A stretch of DNA of 64,000 nt from positions 3,348,001-3,412,000 of the forward strand of contig NZ_CP116871.1 of NCBI RefSeq assembly GCF_031885415.1, in the 5' to 3' direction. This DNA is from Microbacterium forte (GTDB taxonomy: Bacteria > Actinomycetota > Actinomycetes > Actinomycetales > Microbacteriaceae). Positions 59,095-64,000 of the stretch are shown piece by piece; position 1 is the stretch's first letter; each line of letters starts with the position of its first letter. The position numbers and the translations under genes are program-made. The notes under the pieces were generated by a model. The model did no database searches and was not told where the DNA came from. It worked only from the letters and a program-made list of their open reading frames with translations.

Positions 59095-60226
59095 GTTCGC
59101 CGGTCGGGTTCCGACGCTCTGGCACGGGCGCGGCATCACGCGGCAGACGACCACGCGGCTCACCGCCGATCGCGAGACCCTCGTGATCGCGGATTCGTCG
59201 GTCGCAACACACGTCGTCGACCGTTCGGCCAGAACCATCGAGGTGGACGCTCACTCCATGACCGTCGCAGTTGTCGTCGGGATAGCGCAGGAGATCGCTC
59301 GTCGGCCCCCGAGCGTGATCGTGGCCGTCGGCGGCGGGAGCATTCTCGATGCCACCAAAATCGCATCGCTCTCGCTCGCCCCGGGGCGAACCTTCGACTT
59401 CGCCGTCGAACGCGCGTCGAGGTCGGCGTTGACATTCCTGCCGGATGCCCGGCCGGCCGTGGACGTCGTGGCGGTGCCCACGACGCTCGGTACCTCGTCG
59501 GAGACGAACAGCGTCGGCATCCTCAAGCACGAAAGAGGTTATCGGCTCATCGTCGGGCGCTCCCTGAGACCCCGACACGCCATCATCGATCCCTGCAATC
59601 TGATGACCCTCACGCCGGCCTCGGTCAGGGAGGGCGCACTCGAGGCGTTCCTCCGTCTCGCAGGCGCATCCACGAGCTCACGGCGAAGTGCCAGAGGGCG
59701 ACGCGACGCGGTCGTGATCGGAGGCGCCCTTCTCGAAACGGCCTCCGGCGAGGTGAATGCCGCCGCCTCACGCCTGCGTCTCGCCCGTCTGAGCGCGGCG
59801 ACTCAGCGCAGCGGGGCGCTGAGAGGGCAGGATCCCTACAGCGCCCGCCACTGGTATGTGGCCAACGAAGTCGCCTTCGCTCTGGAGGTTCGCAAGATGG
59901 TCGCCACGGTTGCGGTCATCGCGGCGGTCTGGCGTCGAGTGTGCTCGGGAGACCCGCGGTGGGGAGATCGCGAGAGCCTCGAAGAGTTCTGGACGGGTGT
60001 AGCCGGGCGGGTGGCACTGCCCCTCGACCCCCCAGCGGGTATCGCCGCGCTCATCGACCGCTGGGGGATCCCGACTCCGCCACGGCCCACCGCCCAGACG
60101 ATCCATCGCATTTCCGCCGCCGCGGAAACGGCGTGGGGAAACCGCTACCCGATGCTCGCGGGGCTCTTCGCGGACGACTTCTGCGATCTGCTCCGTGATT
60201 CCTACTGGAGCGAAGGAGGTGAATGA
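59084..60226 (+). CDS. mpaD: daptide-type RiPP biosynthesis dehydrogenase (iron-ADH family)
   Basis: A 380-residue protein of the iron-containing alcohol dehydrogenase fold. NAD-binding 'VAVGGGSILDATKIASL' (GGGS at 83-86) and 'AVPTTLGTSSETNSVGIL' (131-146) are intact. The usual metal-ligand block G-x-D-A-L-x-H-A-x-E is replaced around residues 182-191 by REGALEAFLR, so the standard Asp/His pair is missing. In the daptide pathway MpaD oxidises the C-terminal Thr, whose loss of CO2 leaves an aminoacetone-like ketone. GTG start at 59084 inside the end of mpaC. Precursor gene 1 starts one base after its stop. Confidence 0.85.
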   Translation: MSSEFAGRVPTLWHGRGITRQTTTRLTADRETLVIADSSVATHVVDRSARTIEVDAHSMTVAVVVGIAQEIARRPPSVIVAVGGGSILDATKIASLSLAPGRTFDFAVERASRSALTFLPDARPAVDVVAVPTTLGTSSETNSVGILKHERGYRLIVGRSLRPRHAIIDPCNLMTLTPASVREGALEAFLRLAGASTSSRRSARGRRDAVVIGGALLETASGEVNAAASRLRLARLSAATQRSGALRGQDPYSARHWYVANEVAFALEVRKMVATVAVIAAVWRRVCSGDPRWGDRESLEEFWTGVAGRVALPLDPPAGIAALIDRWGIPTPPRPTAQTIHRISAAAETAWGNRYPMLAGLFADDFCDLLRDSYWSEGGE

Positions 60227-60227
60227 G

Positions 60228-60362
60228 ATGAACGAAAGCGTGCACACGAGTGTCCAGTTCCAAGAGCTGGAGGGAATGGATGCCCCCAGTTGGGAGAGCT
60301 TCTATCAGGGCGCGATCAGTGCGCTGGTGCTGATCGGGATCGGCGCTGCCGCAGCGACGTGA
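60228..60362 (+). CDS. mpaA1: daptide precursor peptide 1
   Basis: A 44-residue peptide: acidic leader with 'VQFQELEGMDAPSWESFYQ' and hydrophobic core 'GAISALVLIGIGAAAAT', ending in Thr. The leader motif F-x-E-L-[ED]-x-x-[DE]-A-P is shared with the next two peptides. The C-terminal Thr is the residue converted to the dimethylated diamine in known daptides. GGAGGTGA lies just upstream. Cleavage point unknown; the conserved Trp region marks roughly where leader gives way to core. Confidence 0.88.
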   Translation: MNESVHTSVQFQELEGMDAPSWESFYQGAISALVLIGIGAAAAT

Positions 60363-60402
60363 TCCTGTCGAGCAGACAAGACGAAAGGGGAGGGAGGTGA
60401 GT

Positions 60403-60528
60403 ATGCACGCAGCAATGCCGACCCTCGAGTTCACCGAACTGGAGGCCATGGAGGCGCCGGATGACGCCCTTGATTGGACCCGCGGATTCGCCGTCGGCGT
60501 GATCATCGGAATCATCGCGCTGACATAG
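60403..60528 (+). CDS. mpaA2: daptide precursor peptide 2
   Basis: A 41-residue peptide with leader 'PTLEFTELEAMEAPDDALDW' and core 'TRGFAVGVIIGIIALT', ending in Thr. It carries an Arg at the core start, unlike the other two. AGGGAGGTGA precedes the ATG at 60403; a GTG at 60400 and an ATG at 60415 are alternative starts. Too short for usual gene callers. Confidence 0.88.
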   Translation: MHAAMPTLEFTELEAMEAPDDALDWTRGFAVGVIIGIIALT

Positions 60529-60564
60529 AAACCGCCTTCGCAAGGCATACCGAGGAGGTAGTAG

Positions 60565-60684
60565 ATGCAGACGGAGTCGCTCGAGTTCGTGGAGCTCGAC
60601 CACATCGATGCACCACTCGAATGGTGGGAGCACGCGAGCTACATCATCGCCATCATCGGCGGTGCGGCAGCGATCGCGACCTGA
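60565..60684 (+). CDS. mpaA3: daptide precursor peptide 3
   Basis: A 39-residue peptide with leader 'ESLEFVELDHIDAPLEWWE' and core 'HASYIIAIIGGAAAIAT', ending in Thr. GAGGAGGT lies upstream of the ATG. A terminator-like hairpin with T tract begins 5 bases past its stop. The three peptides share leader and C-terminal Thr but differ in core sequence, so the cluster should give three products. Confidence 0.88.
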   Translation: MQTESLEFVELDHIDAPLEWWEHASYIIAIIGGAAAIAT

Positions 60685-60689
60685 CCGAA

Positions 60690-60727
60690 GGGGTGCGGGT
60701 GGGTTCGACGCGCCCGCACCCCGTTTT
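60690..60727 (+). terminator. intrinsic-terminator-like hairpin after the precursor genes
   Basis: Arms ggggtgcggg (60690-60699) and cccgcacccc (60713-60722) pair perfectly, followed by gtttt (60723-60727). It lies between the precursor genes and the methyltransferase gene. Confidence 0.8.
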
Positions 60728-60750
60728 CCCCGCTGAGAGGTGATGCGTGA

Positions 60751-61578
60751 ATGTCCAGTTCTCTTACTGAAGCCGTAGTGGCGAGGCTCCGCACGGTCGG
60801 AGCGGTGCCCAAGGAGCAGGATCTGTATTCGGGTGCCGGCACTGATTTCTACGACCGGCTGGTCGGGTCCGACCGTGCGGAGATCAGAGAGATGCTCGCG
60901 CTCGCGAGAGGAACCGAAGGACCGATCCTCGATGTGGCGGCGGGGAGTGGGAGGTTGACCGTCCCGCTGGTCAGATCGGGCAAGCGGGTGACCGCGATCG
61001 ATCTTTCCGACGACATGCTCTCCCGTCTGCGTCGGACGCTGCCGGACCACGCGACGCTCGAGTGCGTCGTCGCGGACATGCGCGACTTCTCGCTGCCGCA
61101 GCAGTTCGGGCTCGTGATCATCGGAGCGACCTCCATCACGTTGCTCGATCGTGTGGGGAGGTCCCTCCTCTACGCCACTGTGCGACGCCACCTCACAGCT
61201 CACGGCGTCTTCGCCTTCACGGTTGCCGGAAACGCCTCCGCGGAGAGCTTCTCTGTGTCGACAGACTGCGAGATCGAGGTCCCCGGTCCTGACGGCGCGG
61301 AGACCTATGTGTTCTCTCAGCAGGTGGAAGAGGATGGCGCGGCGCGCATCGTCAACTGGGTTCGCGTCGCCGACCTGGTGGAGGGCGGCGACGTGACAGT
61401 TCTCACGAGCCGTCTGAGAGTGCTCGACCACGTGCTCCTCTCGCGAGAGCTCGTTCACGCGGGGTTCGCCGTTCCGGCCGTCTCTCCCGTTCGGACGCTC
61501 GGCGGAGAGGACATCGTTCTGCTCACCACGACATTCGCGGGACACTCGGGGGCGAGGGATGACGATGCCTCCCGGTAG
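60751..61578 (+). CDS. mpaM: daptide-type RiPP biosynthesis methyltransferase
   Basis: A 275-residue class I SAM-dependent methyltransferase. SAM motif I is 'PILDVAAGSGRLTVPL' (residues 58-73), followed by 'VTAIDLSDDMLSRLR' and the acidic loop 'CVVADMRDFSLPQQFGLVI'. In daptide biosynthesis it dimethylates the C-terminal primary amine. ATG at 60751 with GAGAGGTGA upstream. It overlaps mpaP by 20 bases. It is the first gene after the hairpin at 60690-60727. Confidence 0.87.
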   Translation: MSSSLTEAVVARLRTVGAVPKEQDLYSGAGTDFYDRLVGSDRAEIREMLALARGTEGPILDVAAGSGRLTVPLVRSGKRVTAIDLSDDMLSRLRRTLPDHATLECVVADMRDFSLPQQFGLVIIGATSITLLDRVGRSLLYATVRRHLTAHGVFAFTVAGNASAESFSVSTDCEIEVPGPDGAETYVFSQQVEEDGAARIVNWVRVADLVEGGDVTVLTSRLRVLDHVLLSRELVHAGFAVPAVSPVRTLGGEDIVLLTTTFAGHSGARDDDASR

Positions 61579-63262
61579 CCTCCCTCGACGCCGACAGTCT
61601 CACTCGGTGGAAGACGCGCTCAGTGCCGACGCGCGCCCTCGCCTCGCCTCCGGAGTCGACTTCGAACAGGCGGCCGAAGACGGGACGTGGATCGCGATGA
61701 TCCACGGTGTGCCGTCATCGAGGGTCTCTCGAGCGGTCGTCGACCTGATGCGAGCGATGAACGGCGAAACGGCGCTGCAGGATCTGCACCGGCGCTTCGC
61801 CCCTTCCGAGTCGTGGGAGAACTTTCTGCAACTGGCCCAGCGCTTCGACACCTGTGGGCTCCTCGAGGGCGGCGAGAAGCTCCCACCCGGCCGCCTGGTC
61901 TATCGGCCCCCATTCACTCTGCAGATCGCGACGCTCCGCGCACCCGCCATCTTCGGTCGTCTGGACCGACTGATCGTCCCGCTCCCACGCCGAGCGATGC
62001 AGGTGTCCGCTGCGGTGCTGATCTGTCTGGGACTTCTTGCCGCAGCCGCTCAGGCGGAGGAGCTGCGCGACGCCCTCACCTCGCCGGTGCCGCTCATCGC
62101 GCTGGTGTATCTCGTCGGAGCGCTCTCGCTCATGACGCTGCTCCACGAGAGCGCCCACGGACTCACGCTCACGAGGTTCGGAGGCAGACCGCGCCGGGCG
62201 GGCTTCATGCTCTTCTACCTGAGTCCCGCGTTCTTCGTGGACGTGACGGACGGATGGCGGCTCCCCGAACGCCGCCAGCGCGTCGCGATCGCGCTGGCAG
62301 GGCCTGCGGTGCACGCTGTCGTCGGCGCGACCGCGCTTCTCGCGGCGCTGATGCTCCGTCACCCCTTGATCCACCAGGCAGCGCTGCTCCTCGCCGTCTC
62401 CTGCGGCGCCATCGTTCTCCTGAATCTGATCCCCTTCGTGCGGTTCGACGGGTACCTCGCGCTCATGAGCGCTCTGGACGAGCCGAACCTCCGGGGTCGC
62501 GCGATCCTCGACGGCTCGAACTTCCTGACCGGTCTGCTGTTCGGAGCTCAGCGGATGACCAAGACCCTGAACACGTGGTGGAGTGTGCCGTTCGGTCTCG
62601 CGAGTCTCGTCACCCCGGTCGTGCTGGTGGTCTTCGCCGTCGCACGCATAGCTCGAGCGCTTGCCGGCGGTGGACCGGTCCTCGGCGTGCTCGTCGTCGC
62701 GCTCGAGGCCGTCGTCGCGCTCGCCGGCGTCGTGCTTCTCAGCAAGGCCCTTCGTCGTGTGCTGCGGTCGGGTGTCGCGCGGCTCCGTTTCTGTTTCGTC
62801 GTCACCGCACTGGTCGCGGGCATCGTGATCGCCGGGGCCGTGATTCCCGTCCCGGTGACCGCCACGTTCGGATTCGTCGCACACGGCGACCGTGTGATCC
62901 TTCTGCATGCCGGCGACACAGCAGCGGCAGCCGAGACAGACGTGCCTGAGGGTGCGCGTGTGGTCCTGATGAGCAACGGCATCCTCGCGAACGAGCAGGT
63001 CGGTAGAGGAACTGTCATGTCGCGGGAGCCGGAGCCGACGCGTGTGCCGCTCGAGGCGCTGTTCCCGATCACGGCGGACGGTGCGACGGTCGCCGCAGTG
63101 ATCATCGCCGGGGTGGACGTGATCGGAGAGAGCCGCTCCCTGCCTGCGACCGGGCAGGCGCGAGTCGAACTCGGTGTGAGAAGTCTGTGGCAGACGCTCT
63201 GGGTGACCGGTGTGGAGATGCCACTGTCATCTCTTCAGAGCGGAGAGGTGGGAAAGGAATGA
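61559..63262 (+). CDS. mpaP: daptide biosynthesis intramembrane metalloprotease (M50 type)
   Basis: A 567-residue membrane protein. The M50 zinc site is 'LLHESAHGLTLTRFGG' (HESAH at 196-200), and the third-ligand-type motif 'FVRFDGYLALM' is near residue 296. About seven to nine membrane helices span residues 150-450. The N-terminal ~110 residues are soluble and look like a small winged-helix/PqqD-like domain ('VSRAVVDLMRAMNGETALQD') that might bind leader. The C-terminal ~130 residues after the last helix are a beta-rich, probably extracellular domain. In the pathway it removes the leader during or before export. ATG at 61559; ATG 61565 is an alternative. Confidence 0.86.
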   Translation: MTMPPGSLPRRRQSHSVEDALSADARPRLASGVDFEQAAEDGTWIAMIHGVPSSRVSRAVVDLMRAMNGETALQDLHRRFAPSESWENFLQLAQRFDTCGLLEGGEKLPPGRLVYRPPFTLQIATLRAPAIFGRLDRLIVPLPRRAMQVSAAVLICLGLLAAAAQAEELRDALTSPVPLIALVYLVGALSLMTLLHESAHGLTLTRFGGRPRRAGFMLFYLSPAFFVDVTDGWRLPERRQRVAIALAGPAVHAVVGATALLAALMLRHPLIHQAALLLAVSCGAIVLLNLIPFVRFDGYLALMSALDEPNLRGRAILDGSNFLTGLLFGAQRMTKTLNTWWSVPFGLASLVTPVVLVVFAVARIARALAGGGPVLGVLVVALEAVVALAGVVLLSKALRRVLRSGVARLRFCFVVTALVAGIVIAGAVIPVPVTATFGFVAHGDRVILLHAGDTAAAAETDVPEGARVVLMSNGILANEQVGRGTVMSREPEPTRVPLEALFPITADGATVAAVIIAGVDVIGESRSLPATGQARVELGVRSLWQTLWVTGVEMPLSSLQSGEVGKE

Positions 63263-63264
63263 GC

Positions 63265-63981
63265 ATGAACGATCACGCGATCGAGGTTCGAGGACTCACG
63301 AAGAAGTACGGAGATCGGGCCGCAGTCGAAGAGCTGTCGTTCGCCGTGCCGTACGGGTCGATCGTGGGTCTTCTGGGGCCGAACGGCGCAGGCAAATCGA
63401 CGACGCTGCGAACGATCGTCGGCCTGCTGAGGCCGACGATGGGCGACAGCCTCATCGACGGCAGGCCGTTCTCGGAGCTCGACAACCCCGCGTCTCACGT
63501 CGGCGTCCACATGGACGGCTTCGGATTCGAGGGCGGCATCACGGCCAGGCGGCATCTGGAGATCTGCCGGCTCGCGGCCGGGGCGCCTCGTGGCCGAGTC
63601 GACGAGGTGCTCGAGGAGGTCGGTCTCGCGGCAGATGCCCGTCGCCGCGTGAAGACCTTCTCGACCGGGATGACCCAGCGACTCGGGCTGGCTGCTGCCC
63701 TCATCGGCTCGCCACGGACACTCATCCTGGACGAGCCGGCCAACGGGCTCGATCCCGACGGCATCCGCTGGCTCCGCAGATTCCTGCGCGGCTATTCGGA
63801 ACGCGGCGGCACCGTCCTGATCGCCAGCCACCAGCTCGCTGAGCTCGAGCAGGTCGTCGACGAGGTCGTCGTCATCAAGCGGCGCGCGCTCTTCGCCGGG
63901 AGGCTCGGCGACCTCGTGACGAGCGACGCCGACTCGCTCGAGAGCAAGTACTTCGATCTCGTTGAAGGAGCATCCGCATGA
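63265..63981 (+). CDS. mpaT1: daptide ABC exporter ATP-binding protein
   Basis: A 238-residue ABC ATPase with Walker A 'GLLGPNGAGKSTTL', a Q-loop variant ('SHVGVHMDGFGF' follows), signature 'FSTGMTQRLGLAAALI', Walker B 'TLILDEPANGLDPDGI' and H-loop 'VLIASHQLAELEQVVDEVVV'. This is the CcmA/BcrA-type ATPase used for peptide export and self-immunity. I prefer the ATG at 63265, which has GGGAAAGGA at normal spacing; ATG 63259 overlaps the mpaP stop. The next ORF overlaps by ATGA. Confidence 0.88.
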   Translation: MNDHAIEVRGLTKKYGDRAAVEELSFAVPYGSIVGLLGPNGAGKSTTLRTIVGLLRPTMGDSLIDGRPFSELDNPASHVGVHMDGFGFEGGITARRHLEICRLAAGAPRGRVDEVLEEVGLAADARRRVKTFSTGMTQRLGLAAALIGSPRTLILDEPANGLDPDGIRWLRRFLRGYSERGGTVLIASHQLAELEQVVDEVVVIKRRALFAGRLGDLVTSDADSLESKYFDLVEGASA

Positions 63982-64000
63982 AGGACACCGTCCGAAGCGA
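63978..64000 (+). CDS. start of the next gene, probable ABC permease (truncated by window end)
   Basis: ATG at 63978 overlaps the ATPase stop (ATGA) and has GAAGGAG upstream. Only seven codons (MKDTVRS) are inside the window. A membrane permease partner for the ATPase is expected here from daptide cluster organisation; the sequence present cannot show it. Confidence 0.5.

Noticed and set aside
55435..64000. The tRNA-Ser as the left border of an integrated island containing the daptide cluster.
   Set aside because: Integration normally uses the tRNA 3' end, which here faces away from the cluster, and no integrase or right-hand repeat is visible in the window.

Overview
The window is high-GC DNA with dense, short-spaced genes, many ATGA start/stop overlaps, GTG/TTG starts, lipoprotein signals and an actinobacterial ribosomal-protein neighbourhood (tRNA-Trp, secE, nusG, rplK, rplA). 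Gene content (RamB-controlled glyoxylate shunt, PHO-box repeats, LysE/LysG, putrescine oxidase, daptide-type RiPP cluster) points to a Microbacteriaceae member, most likely Microbacterium. The genus is an inference from gene families, not from a 16S sequence. I see no transposase, phage, CRISPR array or origin.

Layout. 0-2 kb: end of an AraC regulator and a small unknown gene. 2-6.6 kb: glyoxylate shunt (aceB, aceA) with divergent ramB and a palindromic candidate operator between them. 6.6-12.6 kb: MFS pseudogene remnant, an unknown gene, then an operon of HAD hydrolase, phosphonate-type ABC transporter (phnD, phnC, two phnE) and RpiR regulator, headed by a PHO-box-like direct repeat. 12.6-24.3 kb: PucR regulator and a putrescine/GABA catabolic set (aminotransferase, putrescine oxidase, universal stress protein, APC permease, two aldehyde dehydrogenases), then pyruvate oxidase. 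24.4-29.1 kb: a TPR protein paired with an HSP90-family ATPase. 29.3-32.1 kb: tRNA-Trp, secE, nusG, rplK, rplA. 32.2-36.2 kb: cystine/amino-acid ABC transporter and lysE/lysG pair. 36.4-39.5 kb: an operon of SipW-type signal peptidase with TasA-like exported proteins and an LAxTG wall protein. 39.5-43.5 kb: YqaJ-type nuclease, divergent G6PDH-family protein, GH15 enzyme. 43.5-44.7 kb: L10 leader, rplJ, rplL. 44.8-49.6 kb: LacI regulator and a sugar ABC transporter. 49.7-55.2 kb: transsulfuration pair (CBS, MetB), Bcr/CflA exporter, PAP2 phosphatase, GNAT. 55.4 kb: tRNA-Ser. 55.7-64 kb: a phosphotransferase and a daptide biosynthetic gene cluster running off the right end.

The most notable system is the daptide cluster (56.7-64 kb). 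Three tiny precursor genes, each with a strong ribosome binding site, encode 39-44 residue peptides sharing an F-x-E-L-[ED]-x-x-[DE]-A-P leader motif, and all end in threonine. Around them lie an RRE-type recognition protein, an aminotransferase, an iron-ADH-family dehydrogenase, a methyltransferase, an M50 membrane protease and an ABC exporter. In the characterised daptides of Microbacterium paraoxydans (mpa cluster) this set turns the C-terminal Thr into a dimethylated 1,2-propanediamine. A terminator-like hairpin with a T tract separates the precursor genes from the methyltransferase and could set precursor-to-enzyme ratio.

Other points worth attention: the SipW/TasA-like surface operon, the HSP90-TPR pair, the PHO box, several perfect palindromes in regulator-target intergenic regions, and active-site substitutions in the G6PDH-like and daptide dehydrogenase proteins.
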